Below, in pieces: positions 29,691 to 38,278 of a stretch of DNA of 64,000 nucleotides. A program made the position numbers and the translations under genes. Under the pieces are notes generated by a model, which worked only from the letters and a program-made list of their open reading frames with translations, was not told the DNA's origin and searched no databases. Source of the stretch: Hyphomicrobiaceae bacterium. GTDB taxonomy: Bacteria > Pseudomonadota > Alphaproteobacteria > Rhizobiales > Hyphomicrobiaceae. Every line of letters begins with the position of its first letter. Position 1 is the stretch's first letter. Location of the stretch: assembly GCA_030655135.1 (NCBI GenBank), contig JAURWC010000081.1, positions 273,026 through 337,025 of the forward strand, written 5' to 3'.

Positions 29691-29812
29691 GACAGCGTTT
29701 CCTCTCGTGTGATGTCGATAGCTGTAAGTTCGTGAAAACGAGAGATTGGTTACATCTGGGGGGATACATTCCAAAAATAAACGAACGTTCGGCTTGCTCG
29801 TATCGAGTGCCG

Positions 29813-30474
29813 TCAGATCCCAGCAAACCAGTCGTAGCCGCGATCTTCCCAAAAGCCGCCTTTTCCCATTCCGACATTGGCGAAGCTGTCGGCAAGTTCG
29901 ATCGTATGTACGTTATTTCCGTGCGGGCGCTCACCGGCCAATGCGCACGCGCCCGGCGCACTGTTCGTGAACGGCAGGGATCGATCGTTGAGACCATACG
30001 CCAGTATCGTCTGCGGATGCCGCGCGTCGATCGGATCGCAGCCATTGAGCGCGTATCGCTGCCGCCGCTGTAGCGATCGAAACAGTGAAACACAACGAAC
30101 CGCGCGGCGGACCGGGCTTCACCTCATCAAGGATGCCGGCCAGCGGCGTCCCGGTCCACTTCGTGATGCAGCTCCGGCCCTCGACGCAATCGTGGCGCGT
30201 GATCTGCGTGCGTGGCGGCTTGTTGCGCAGTTCAGTCGCGTGTAGCTGCGCGGCTGCGCGACCAGGCCCGACACGGTGAGCCGGTAATCGGCAAAGTCTG
30301 CATCTTGACCGCGAGATACTCAGGCGATTGCGGATCGACGTTACCATTGGGCCGTTGCCCTTGGCGATCGCTTTCGGAATACTCCGGCGCGAGTGCGCCA
30401 TCACGTATCAGAAGCCGCTGTAGGGCAGGCCGGAGCGTCCGATACTTGGCGGCGATAAACCGAGCCGTCCGCAT
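29813..30474 (-). pseudogene. Remnant of a molybdopterin-dependent sulfite-oxidase-like oxidoreductase
   Basis: Pieces of one protein occur in order on the minus strand but in different frames: ALAPEYSES near 30.4 kb, RTQITRHDCVEG then KWTGTPLAGILDEVKPGP near 30.1-30.2 kb, FHCFDRYSGGS, DARHPQTILAYGLN near 30.0 kb, and GKGGFWEDRGYDWFAGI ending at a TGA at 29813. These are characteristic of bacterial sulfite-oxidase/YedY-like molybdenum enzymes. At least three frame changes and loss of the 5' start make it non-functional. The family normally oxidises sulfite or reduces sulfoxides in the periplasm. Confidence 0.75.
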
Positions 30475-30579
30475 TAGAGATCGGCGGCTAATTCATTTGA
30501 CCCACTTAGTCGCTCACTGCATGCCAGGCGGATCGGCGGAAAGCTGATGGCTTCGCGCAATTAAGCGTGAAAACAAGTG

Positions 30580-30645
30580 ATCGTCTTGAGCCGCGAGCAG
30601 CGACGGAGACATATCGTCTTGAGCCGCGAGCAGCGACGGAGACAT
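30580..30645 (+). repeat. Perfect tandem duplication of a 33-bp unit
   Basis: Two identical 33-base copies, 30580-30612 and 30613-30645, lie head to tail; each starts ATCGTCTTGAG and ends CGACGGAGACAT. No third copy is present. It is non-coding and lies upstream of a small membrane protein. Confidence 0.9.
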
Positions 30646-30695
30646 GAAGCCATCGTCGTCTATAGGGGATGTAGTCGCGACCCTCGGAGACAAAA

Positions 30696-30896
30696 TTGGC
30701 TTTAGTTGCTCACCTAGATACGCTGGCAGACAGGTTGCTTGATAGCGCTACGCAATTTATCCCCGCCGAAATGCTGCTACTTTGTGTGGTGCTCTTGCTG
30801 AGTTTCGCGCTCTTGCTTTACGCGGCATCTAGGCTCTCCGATTCCGGTGCTGACGACTCTTGCAGGCGGTATAAAAACGAAGAGGATCAAATATGA
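30696..30896 (+). CDS. Possible small single-pass membrane protein
   Basis: 66 residues starting at a TTG with GGAGA 5 bases upstream. A single hydrophobic segment (residues about 26-43, LLLCVVLLLSFALLLYAA) is flanked by a short amphipathic N-terminus and a charged C-terminal tail. No family is recognised. The non-ATG start and the surrounding decayed DNA make the call tentative. Confidence 0.4.
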   Translation: MALVAHLDTLADRLLDSATQFIPAEMLLLCVVLLLSFALLLYAASRLSDSGADDSCRRYKNEEDQI

Positions 30897-31405
30897 CCCC
30901 GGCGTCGGCTTAGATCGAATAAGCAAGAGATGGCATCTTTATACGCTGCTTGATTGCTCGGATCAGTTCCTGCGGCGGACAATGCGATCACCCAAATGAG
31001 CGCGAAGACGCGAGAATTAGAGCGCGAGGAGGCACCACGCTCCTCATGTCGACGAGCCGCTTTGAACCGGGGCTGGCGGACGGTCAACAGCGGGAGAGCA
31101 ACGATGTTCCGTGATTAGCGTAATTCTCATCCTCGGGCGGCGGCTATCGCGATTCTAATTACTCATTACTGCTCAAACGAGGTGTTGGCGTCAGGCCTAG
31201 TATGACCAGCAGATGGCCAGCCCGAGTGGCGAGCCGCCTTTATCTGTTGAGCTCGGTGACGGCTGTACCTGAGAGACGGCTCAACAAACGAAACAGAGCG
31301 CTGACTGCAATTCAGATTATCTCCTACCCACTCCTTGATGCACTCAGAAAGCAAGCCCGCCGAGCACGACCGGCAGGAACCAAGACAGTAAGTGTCGGCA
31401 AAAAT
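30897..31405. other. Non-coding stretch, 509 bp
   Basis: No gene with a plausible ribosome site and no repeat recognised. Sequence composition is less GC-rich than the flanking intact genes, consistent with decayed DNA. Confidence 0.4.
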
Positions 31406-31727
31406 CTAAGCTGCTGGCTCTAATGCCAAGCTGAAAAGCCTGTCGTAATGACGGACAGAACCGGCTTTCCAGCTTGTCGCAGTCGTGATGTAAGGCACAC
31501 CGTGTTCGTCCAAGGCTCGCTTTAACTCGCGCGGGCAATTCTTGAAGTGATGGCCGTCAGAGCAACGTCCAATCTCTTCGCGCAAACCACAGCTTCGGCC
31601 GATTTGGGGTTGGCGACGACGTGAACTTTCGCACCCAAGTTGCTCAGCCGAGCAGAGATGTCTGCAGCCGAAAGGCTTGCCCATCGACAATCAAGACTGA
31701 ATAACCATTGAGAAGAGGTTTGTTCAT
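31406..31727 (-). pseudogene. Frameshifted remnant of a small receiver-like protein
   Basis: Starting at the ATG at 31727 the frame reads MNKPLLNGYSVLIVDGQAF, the opening of a receiver-like domain, then hits a stop. The adjacent frame continues ARLSNLGAKVHVVANPKSAE, and a third frame ends ELKRALDEHGVPYITTATS ... HYDRLFSLALEPAA and a TAG at 31406. Together these make one protein of about 105 residues, broken by at least two frameshifts. The intact form would be a single-domain response-regulator-like protein. Confidence 0.65.
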
Positions 31728-31949
31728 CGCGGGCACCTCGCTGCGCGATACGCTGCGCTTTGCGTGGAGCAAGGCCAGATGGCCCGCAGTTACTAAGACA
31801 GTCCGTGCTCGGTAAACGGTACTGACAAACTAAAATCGAAGCCCGATCTGCGATTTGTTGAGCAGCTATGTATCAGGCGCAAGACAATTCGATTGTGCAA
31901 TGCGGTCAACGCATAATGGACTATTCTGAAAGCGCGATCAGCAGCTCAA

Positions 31950-32471
31950 TCATTCGGCCCCTGCCGAAATATCGCACTGTGTAGTTGGTCTAAAGCTATC
32001 TTCGATAGTTTCAACGATGGGGTCATAGAACGTGCGCTCGGCTATCGGGTATGTAAGAGCGAACGTCGTGATCATCCGGCCGCCACAATTGAAAAACGCC
32101 TTCTGATAAAACATCGTCTCATCCTTAGTGCCAGACAGCACGGTCCAGCTATCCCCAACCGGCGCATAGTCGAATTTCGCCCCTTGGTAAGACTCGTCTG
32201 AGATGAATTTTTGGTAGGAGCGGGGTGTATGGTTTTCGGCGTTAGGCAACGCACCGACAAGCAGTCGTGCTGAGCCATCCTGGGTGACGAACACGCGGCC
32301 AGCCGGCGAGGTCTTCGATGGGTCAGGTTTGAAAACGGCTGCGGGGTAACGTAGCTCAACGTTGGCATTTGGTTCTTGATAGTGCTGCCAGCCGAGGGAG
32401 GTGGAAACTTGAGCAAGCGCAGGGAGGGCCACGCCCGCGAGACACGCCACTAGGCTCAATTGCTTCATCAT
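31950..32471 (-). CDS. Secreted protein of unknown function
   Basis: About 173 residues starting at tandem ATGs (32471 or 32468). A signal peptide (MKQLSLVACLAGVALPALAQ) is clear. The mature part contains WQHYQEPNANVELRYPAAVF and a later FNCGGRMITTFALTYP with a single central Cys. It is likely periplasmic. I do not recognise a named family, though similar proteins are common in Bradyrhizobium relatives. It is transcribed away from the neighbouring small secreted protein at 32780. Confidence 0.7.
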   Translation of the reverse strand: MMKQLSLVACLAGVALPALAQVSTSLGWQHYQEPNANVELRYPAAVFKPDPSKTSPAGRVFVTQDGSARLLVGALPNAENHTPRSYQKFISDESYQGAKFDYAPVGDSWTVLSGTKDETMFYQKAFFNCGGRMITTFALTYPIAERTFYDPIVETIEDSFRPTTQCDISAGAE

Positions 32472-32720
32472 CTCATATGACTCATCTGTTTCGAGCGTCT
32501 GATCTGATTGAAGTCTGCGCAGAGCTGATAGTTGCAAGCGGTTGGAAAAATCATGTGGTCAGCGATCCGAAGCAACCACCGTCAGACACAGCGCGCACAA
32601 CGATGTGAAACCGGACCGCCAGCCCAAGCGGCTAATCGATTTAGCGTGCGCTTCGGCGACTGCGCACTCGCGTGATCTGACCACAATTAATTCATAGAAA
32701 AGTCAGCCCCCTCTTTATGC

Positions 32721-32745
32721 GGAACAACATCGGCGCGTTTGAGTT
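32721..32745 (+). promoter_or_regulatory. EcfG-like promoter GGAAC-N17-GTT
   Basis: GGAAC at 32721-32725 and GTT at 32743-32745 are separated by 17 bases, 35 bases upstream of the start of a small secreted protein gene. The alphaproteobacterial general stress sigma factor EcfG recognises GGAAC and (C)GTT at this spacing. Confidence 0.45.
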
Positions 32746-32779
32746 TTTCGTCACCTTGGTAGAACCCGTGGAGAAACTC

Positions 32780-32995
32780 ATGAAATACCTAAATGCGGCA
32801 GTCGTGTCTTTGGCACTTAGCACTCCGGTGCTCGCCGCCGAATATTATGTTGTGCAGGATAAGACGACTAAAAAGTGCAAGGTGGTCAGTACGAAGCCAA
32901 CCGAAGAGACATGGGTCGTCGTCGGCAACACGGCTTTTAAGACACAAACGGAAGCGGACGAGCAGGTGAAGGTTGTTTGTAAAGAGAAGCACTAA
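32780..32995 (+). CDS. Small secreted protein with two cysteines
   Basis: 71 residues with a signal peptide (MKYLNAAVVSLALSTPVLA, cut before AEYYVVQD). The mature domain of about 52 residues has YVVQDKTTKKCKVV and ends VKVVCKEKH; the two Cys could pair. Such small YVVQD proteins are frequent in Bradyrhizobium-type genomes and have no established function. An EcfG-like promoter lies 35 bases upstream and a hairpin terminator follows 6 bases after the stop, so it is a monocistronic, probably stress-induced gene. Confidence 0.8.
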   Translation: MKYLNAAVVSLALSTPVLAAEYYVVQDKTTKKCKVVSTKPTEETWVVVGNTAFKTQTEADEQVKVVCKEKH

Positions 32996-33000
32996 GCGTA

Positions 33001-33019
33001 GGGCCTCATTATGAGGCCC
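33001..33019 (+). terminator. Hairpin terminator after the 71-residue secreted protein
   Basis: GGGCCTCA-TTA-TGAGGCCC is an 8-bp perfect stem with a 3-base loop, directly after the stop codon and followed by CCGTTTCCC, a short T run. Rho-independent termination is likely. Confidence 0.7.
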
Positions 33020-34120
33020 CGTTTCCCGAGCAGGATGAGTTGCTTGAAAGGGCTTGTGCCATGCCACGCTAATGCGCGCCGGTAGAGCACTCGAGACCAA
33101 AAGAATCGGCTCTCGCCAGACAGAGTTCTCCGCGATCTGACTTTAAGTAGCCATTTTTTTCGATGTCGATCCGGACAGACGCGAGAAACTGGGACGCTTA
33201 TTTTACAATTTCATGATCCCCATTGTCGGAATGATATGCACTCCATTGGACTTCTGCTTGGGTTGTCCGAATTGGATTTGCTTGTTTTGGAACAGGCTCG
33301 GGGGGAAAGCCCCTGATCAATCCGGCGATACGTGATCACAATCAGATCAGTAACAGACGTCCCCATTTCACCGCGAATTAGCCTCGCTATGTGCTTCTTT
33401 AGCGGTCTTCATATGGGCTCGGAAGCGAAATGTGCGCTTTCTTACGTATCGGTAGGAGTTCGGATCCCCGAATATTGTTGCTGACAGCTAGTAGCAGCCC
33501 CCGTCGCAAGCCGCGCTGGCGGTGCTGAAGGGCACAGCGGCTGAGGGAGGCCCTGCCGCTGTGCTCGGACGCCAGGTTACTGGACCAGCATCCACGCAAG
33601 CGGCGCTTCGAGAGCCTTCATCCCCGGTGCTGACGTGATGAAAGCTAGGCGAAGTATCTTACCCCGCTGCGAACCGATATAATTCTACGATTTAGAAATG
33701 GTTGTCGAAAAAACAGTTCAGGTTTCCACAAATTCGTTCGGTAGAAACTCGGCTTCCTACTCCTGACAAAAAGCTGAAGAAAGTGTGGCCATTTAAATGA
33801 AACACATCAGGTACTTCATGGCTGATCCTCCGGATGAACTAGTCGTCACCCGAGCGGAGCGACGTTATCCGGGAGCGCGTGATGGGCAGCTTATCGGCCG
33901 CGATCACGCCAAGCTCTTGCAATGAGCAAGTGACGGCCATCACGACTGCGTAAGCTAGTACCTTTCACCCGCGAACACGCTTTTAAAATATGTTCTAGCA
34001 CCACCCCACACGCGTCACTGAGCGGCCCGCCAAAGATGTTGATATCTGCCCATGGGCCGAAGCCGTCATGCCTCACTTGTCGGCTTTGCCGAGAAAGCGG
34101 ACTTCGGAAATAAATCGTCA
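33020..34120. other. Gene-poor stretch, 1.1 kb
   Basis: No intact gene found on either strand. Open frames here are short, lack ribosome sites and do not resemble known families. It contains REP-like copy C at 34079-34103, just before the duplicated tetR fragment. Composition is mixed, with AT-rich patches near 33.7-33.8 kb, consistent with decayed or inserted DNA. Confidence 0.45.
34079..34103 (+). repeat. REP-like palindrome, copy C
   Basis: GTCGGCTTTGCCGAGAAAGC followed by GGACT; same core as copies A, B and D. It lies 18 bases before the start of the duplicated tetR segment, which may or may not be coincidental. Confidence 0.6.
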
Positions 34121-34329
34121 CGAGCCACCGGATTGCGAAGCACGGTAGAACGCTGCTTCGGCTTTCAACCAATGTCCCCTCAGCGCCTTTCGTCGATCAG
34201 CTTGGTGGCTCGCTTCTGGGTGGCTGCGATTATCTCGGCGACGAGCTTTGCGTCCTCCGCGGCGCGAGCCATTAAAACCGCGCCGGTGAGAAGAGACAAG
34301 AGACTCGATCGCTTTGCCACGGCGTTCGC
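34121..34329 (-). pseudogene. Duplicated 3' fragment of the tetR gene (repeat copy 2)
   Basis: The segment is closely similar to 23034-23242. On the minus strand it encodes the C-terminal end of the TetR protein (SLLTGAVLMARAAEDAKLV ... KRATKLIDERR) with one inserted base (GAGACTCGATC for GAGCTCGATC) that breaks the frame. There is no start codon. The fragment's upstream edge at about 34329 joins directly to a SOUL-family gene remnant, so this is a recombination junction. Confidence 0.8.
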
Positions 34330-34723
34330 CGTCGTCGGGTTGGGGGGCGTTCGCCGCCGTCACCCCCAGCGGTAGAAAGATCCGCATCGTCAATGCGCCG
34401 GATTGCACCCGCCGCGTTTCCACCGGGGCGGTCGTCGCAAGCTAGCGACTGCTTTCGGTTGATACCGGCGATGTCATGGGCAATTCGAAGCGGTCTTTAT
34501 TTTAACCGAAGATGTAGCCCGCGAGGATGCTGAACGCCTGGCTGCGCGCCTGCCTATTGTCTTACGCGTGCACGCTGGTCTCAGCCACGGCTCGCATGCC
34601 GTACTGGCGAAGTTCGACGCCACCGATGCGGTCGATAACGGCATACGGCGGGTCGTCCTCGGTGCGGATACCGATGACTGAGACGGCGGCGGATTGTGCG
34701 AGTTGTTTGATCATATTGGGCAT
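34330..34723 (-). pseudogene. SOUL-family heme-binding protein remnant, 3' truncated
   Basis: From an ATG at 34723 the minus strand reads MPNMIKQLAQSAAVS and then PYAVIDRIGGVELRQYGMR, the start of a SOUL heme-binding domain. After in-frame stops, other frames continue SQAFSILAGYIFG, FELPMTSPVSTE and MRIFLPLGVTAANAPQPDDG, all SOUL motifs in the right order. The C-terminal part is missing, cut where the duplicated tetR piece begins. SOUL proteins bind heme or other tetrapyrroles. Confidence 0.7.
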
Positions 34724-34760
34724 GCCAACCGAACGCGCGACGAACCGGTTGGTTGCCGGC

Positions 34761-35159
34761 CTACGATCCGAGGATCGCCACCAGGATGAGAATTATCCCC
34801 AACAACCCGACCGACCAGGCCAGCGAACGAACGACCGGGATGCCCGCAGCGTAGAGCGGCACGTAAACGATGCGTGCGACTATATAGAGCCAGGCGCCCC
34901 AGAGGGTCAGGAGCCCTTCGCGTCCGGCGACATGGGCAATAAGCACGGCCGCCGCAAATAGCGGCAGCGTCTCGAATAGGTTCTGCTGCGCGCGTTGAAG
35001 CCGGCCGGTGACCTTGCCCACCGGCGCAGGCGAGGCCTCGTCTCGGGGGCTCGCATTGTATGCGGCGCCGGTTTCCCTGGTCCGCAGGAAGCCGGGCACG
35101 AGGATCTGCACCAATGCCAGCACCAGTGTCCAGCCGAGCAGGGTCAATTCTTGCGACAT
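34761..35159 (-). CDS. MAPEG-family membrane protein
   Basis: The 132-residue protein starts MSQELTLLGW and has four hydrophobic segments (about 7-25, 60-80, 83-105 and 110-130). A polar first cytoplasmic loop carries RTRETGAAYNASPRDE, and a later block reads RLQRAQQNLFETLPLF. This is the membrane-associated eicosanoid and glutathione metabolism fold. The bacterial members are small inner-membrane proteins, some with glutathione transferase activity; substrates are unknown here. It is next to a SOUL remnant, with no evident operon. Confidence 0.85.
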   Translation of the reverse strand: MSQELTLLGWTLVLALVQILVPGFLRTRETGAAYNASPRDEASPAPVGKVTGRLQRAQQNLFETLPLFAAAVLIAHVAGREGLLTLWGAWLYIVARIVYVPLYAAGIPVVRSLAWSVGLLGIILILVAILGS

Positions 35160-35323
35160 GTGTCTGAATTCCTTGAGACAGGGGACCGTACATAACGACA
35201 AAGCCGCCGCGCCGTTGCATTGCGGCGCTCATCACGGGTCAACGCCTCCGGCCGAGACGTTTCACCGATGATCCAGGACCTTCGCCGCTCGTATAGTCTG
35301 CGATGGTATTGCTAGGCGGCACC

Positions 35324-36118
35324 ATGAAATCGGCTTCTTTGGCAGCGTCAATCTTTGCATTCGGCATGTCGAACGCCATGGCTTCCGACGTCACGGTCCG
35401 TGAGTTCACGTCGGCCCTGCATGCGGCCACCCCTGGGCAGCCGATCGATTTTTCCAATCGCGACCTCAGTTACCTCGACCTTTCAAACCTCAACTTCGGT
35501 GCGGCGCGGCTCGCCCGCAGCGACCTGTTCGGCACCGACATGACAGACGCCAACTTGAAAAACGTCAGTCTGATCGGGGCAAGGCTTGATCGCACCACCA
35601 TTATTCGCGCCAACTTCTCTGGTGCAGACCTTTCAGGTGCGACGATGATGGTGCCCGCGGCTTTTATCGATCCCATCACAGCGGTAGCAGAGGCGCCGAA
35701 GTTCACGGGCGCCACGTTGGTCCGGTTCCGCGTTACCGGCGTCTACTGGCAAGTCGACTTTCGCGGCGCCGACCTAACGGACGCCGACTTCAGCCCTCAC
35801 GCCAAGCGCTTTGGCGACACGACCGTCAACGAGCCTCTCCGCACGGCGGTTCGCTCGTGTGATTTTTCAGGCGCACGACTGGTACGCGCCAACCTGCGGC
35901 GCCTGCTGGCGCACTTCACGGTGTTCGCAGGCGCGGACTTGACCGACGCGAACTTGTCGGAGGCCGATCTTTCCAAGGCTGACCTTTCAGGTGCCAATCT
36001 CACAGGTGCGCAACTATTCGGCGCCAATTTTGATGGCGCGATCCTCCGAGGGGTGCAGGGCCTTAAGGACGCCAAAGACGTTGCGCATGCGCTCAACCTC
36101 GATAAAGCCGTTCGATAA
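35324..36118 (+). CDS. Secreted pentapeptide-repeat protein
   Basis: About 264 residues. A signal peptide (MKSASLAASIFAFGMSNAMA) precedes runs of A(D/N)LxX pentapeptides (LSYLDLSNLNF, GADLSGATM, GADLTDADF, GADLTDANLSEADLSKADL). They fold as a right-handed quadrilateral beta-helix in two blocks, interrupted near residue 110-135 by a non-repeat loop. Its export suggests a periplasmic structural or binding role rather than gyrase protection. The TTG/ATG at 35303 is an alternative start. The stop lies 15 bases before the convergent photolyase gene. Confidence 0.82.
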   Translation: MKSASLAASIFAFGMSNAMASDVTVREFTSALHAATPGQPIDFSNRDLSYLDLSNLNFGAARLARSDLFGTDMTDANLKNVSLIGARLDRTTIIRANFSGADLSGATMMVPAAFIDPITAVAEAPKFTGATLVRFRVTGVYWQVDFRGADLTDADFSPHAKRFGDTTVNEPLRTAVRSCDFSGARLVRANLRRLLAHFTVFAGADLTDANLSEADLSKADLSGANLTGAQLFGANFDGAILRGVQGLKDAKDVAHALNLDKAVR

Positions 36119-36133
36119 CGGTCGAAGCTGAGC

Positions 36134-37690
36134 TTATGGCCACACGGTGGAGGGGCGTAGGTCATCCAGAAACGCGCGCGCGCGTGCTTTGATCTCGGCC
36201 TTGTCGTCGGTCGAGAGATTGTCAAAGAGGCGGTACATCTGCGCCATGCGGCGATTGCTCGATAGCTTCCGCCGATGCGTTGCCAGGAAGTTCCAGTACA
36301 GATAATTGAACGGACACGCGTTCGGACCAGAGCGGTCATTCACGTCGTACCGGCACGACCCGCAATAGTCGGACATGCGGTTGATGTAGGCGCCCGACGA
36401 AATGTAGGGCTTCGACGCCATCAGCCCACCGTCGGCAAACTGGCTCATGCCCAGCGTGTTGGGCAACTCCACCCATTCATACGCATCAGCGTATACGCTC
36501 AGGTACCATTCATGCACGGCGTGCGGCCGGATGCCGGCCAGCAAGGCGAAGTTGCCCGTCACCATCAGCCGTTGGATATGATGCGCATAGGCCTCGTGCC
36601 GACTTTGGCTGATCGCCTCTGACATGCAGCGCATGGGTGTCTCGCCGGTCCAATAGAAGTCGGGGAGGGGACGACCGTGCTCGAACGCGTTGCTCTCCGC
36701 ATAAGCCGGCATCTTGAGCCAATAGATGCCGCGCACATATTCGCGCCAGCCGAGCACCTGTCGGATGAAGCCCTCGGCCGAATTAAGAGGCACCTTACCG
36801 GCCCGGTAGCCGCGTTCCACGGTCCGGCATAATGTCAAGGCATCGAGCAGACCGGCATTAAGGTAGATCGAGATCACGGAATGATAGAGGTAGGCTTCGC
36901 CGGCCAGCATCGCGTCTTGATAGTCGCCGAACAACGGCAGCGCGTGCTCAACGAAGTGATCGAACGCTGCTTCCGCGTCATGGCGGGTAACAGCGAAGTG
37001 AAAGGGCCGCAGGGTGCCGAAGTGATCCGAGAACCGCGCTGACACCAATTCGAGGACAGTGTCCGTTGTCTTGTCGGGTGGAAAACGAAGGGGGCGTGGC
37101 ATCAACAGATCGCGTTTTGCCGGCTTGCGATTATCGCGGTCGTAATTCCACTGGCCGCCAGCCGGCGTTTCGCCGTCCATCAGCAAGCCTGTGTGCTTGC
37201 GCAGCTCACGGTAGAAAAATTCCATCCGCAGCTCTTTGCGGCCCTCAGCCCAAGTGGCGAATTCAGAGGTGGAGCAGATGAAGCGGTCATCCGGCAGGAT
37301 GTCGATTGAGCAGTTCGATCGCCTCTGCAAGACCTTCAGAAGCTGAAGGACGCGCCATTCTCCTGGCTCCGTGACAACAACACGGGCGGGTGAATAGATC
37401 TCCACGGCCCGATCGAGCTCGCCGGTGAAGCTGCCCCGGTTGTCCGGCTCTGCAAGAGACCGGTAGCAGACCTCCCAGCCGTCGGCGCGAAGCTCGTCGG
37501 CAAAGTGCCGCATAGCGGAGAATACAAAAGCGAGCTTCTTCCGGTGGTGACGGACGTACTGCGCTTCGTCCAGCACTTCCGTCATCAGCACGATGTCGCG
37601 CGATTTGTCCGCCTCGCGCAGGCTCGATAGTTGGGCCGACAGTTGATCGCCCATTACCAAAATGACGTTGCGAGAAGCGTCATGGATCAT
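36134..37690 (-). CDS. FeS-BCP type (6-4) photolyase / cryptochrome
   Basis: The 518-residue protein belongs to the iron-sulfur bacterial cryptochrome and photolyase group (PhrB of Agrobacterium). The N-terminal Rossmann-like domain starts ASRNVILVMGDQLS. The FAD-binding C-terminal domain contains the four cluster cysteines C355 (PMRCMSEAI), C443 and C446 (YCGSCRYD) and C459 (NACPFNYLYW), at the same spacing as PhrB. Family members repair (6-4) photoproducts in DNA under light and bind FAD and a lumazine antenna. The ATG at 37690 is used in place of a TTG six codons earlier. Confidence 0.92.
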   Translation of the reverse strand: MIHDASRNVILVMGDQLSAQLSSLREADKSRDIVLMTEVLDEAQYVRHHRKKLAFVFSAMRHFADELRADGWEVCYRSLAEPDNRGSFTGELDRAVEIYSPARVVVTEPGEWRVLQLLKVLQRRSNCSIDILPDDRFICSTSEFATWAEGRKELRMEFFYRELRKHTGLLMDGETPAGGQWNYDRDNRKPAKRDLLMPRPLRFPPDKTTDTVLELVSARFSDHFGTLRPFHFAVTRHDAEAAFDHFVEHALPLFGDYQDAMLAGEAYLYHSVISIYLNAGLLDALTLCRTVERGYRAGKVPLNSAEGFIRQVLGWREYVRGIYWLKMPAYAESNAFEHGRPLPDFYWTGETPMRCMSEAISQSRHEAYAHHIQRLMVTGNFALLAGIRPHAVHEWYLSVYADAYEWVELPNTLGMSQFADGGLMASKPYISSGAYINRMSDYCGSCRYDVNDRSGPNACPFNYLYWNFLATHRRKLSSNRRMAQMYRLFDNLSTDDKAEIKARARAFLDDLRPSTVWP

Positions 37691-37781
37691 TGCGGCACTT
37701 GCGTCCAACGCGGCTCAACGCGAGCCATCCGCCAAGCGTTCTCATTCACGCAAACCGCCAGCCGGTTCATACCCGGACTTG

Positions 37782-38051
37782 CTAACCGGCCGGCGACTTG
37801 AGTTCACACGAGATGCGCAGGGCATCCTGCGACTCATCGTAGACGCCAAGCTCCGCCAGCTTCTGCTGGATGGGGACGAAGCAAATGCTGCCTTCAAGGG
37901 GAATGCGATAAACGCTACGGGCAGTGTCCTTGTTGCAAACCTTCTGCCCCTTCGGACAAATCGCGATGACCGCCGTGGTTTCGGCTAGTGCGTGCCCGGC
38001 CAGCGGAAGCGTCCACGCAAACAAAAGAGCAACCGGTGTCAGACGCTTCAT
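37782..38051 (-). CDS. Small secreted cysteine-containing protein
   Basis: 89 residues with a signal peptide (MKRLTPVALLFAWTLPLAGHALA) and a mature part of about 66 residues containing four Cys (AICPKGQKVCNKD, GSICFVPI and RISCELKS). They could form two disulfides. The start has GAGGAGCTC 4-12 bases upstream. It is likely periplasmic. No named family is recognised. Confidence 0.72.
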   Translation of the reverse strand: MKRLTPVALLFAWTLPLAGHALAETTAVIAICPKGQKVCNKDTARSVYRIPLEGSICFVPIQQKLAELGVYDESQDALRISCELKSPAG

Positions 38052-38278
38052 TCAGAGCTCCTCGCAATTCGGCGACAATTGGCGATTCTACGAGCGGCTG
38101 CATCGACTGGTTTTATGAACAATCGGCAATGGAATACCCGCGCCGGGCCATGGACCAGGGTCGAAACTTGTGCCGCGCGAAAGCGTATCGTCAGACCAAC
38201 ACAAATCAGGCTGGCCCTTGAAAAGACGCCTTTGCCAGTCCGTATATGGTCAAGAGACCGGCTGCGCATGTTCGTTCG

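Noticed and set aside
33891..34172. A 93-codon minus-strand frame in the gene-poor stretch
   Set aside because: It runs through the REP-like element and the duplicated tetR 3' flank, so it is unlikely to be a real gene.
34527..34961. A plus-strand 144-codon frame over the SOUL remnant and MAPEG gene
   Set aside because: The minus strand carries recognisable SOUL and MAPEG motifs; this frame is the shadow.
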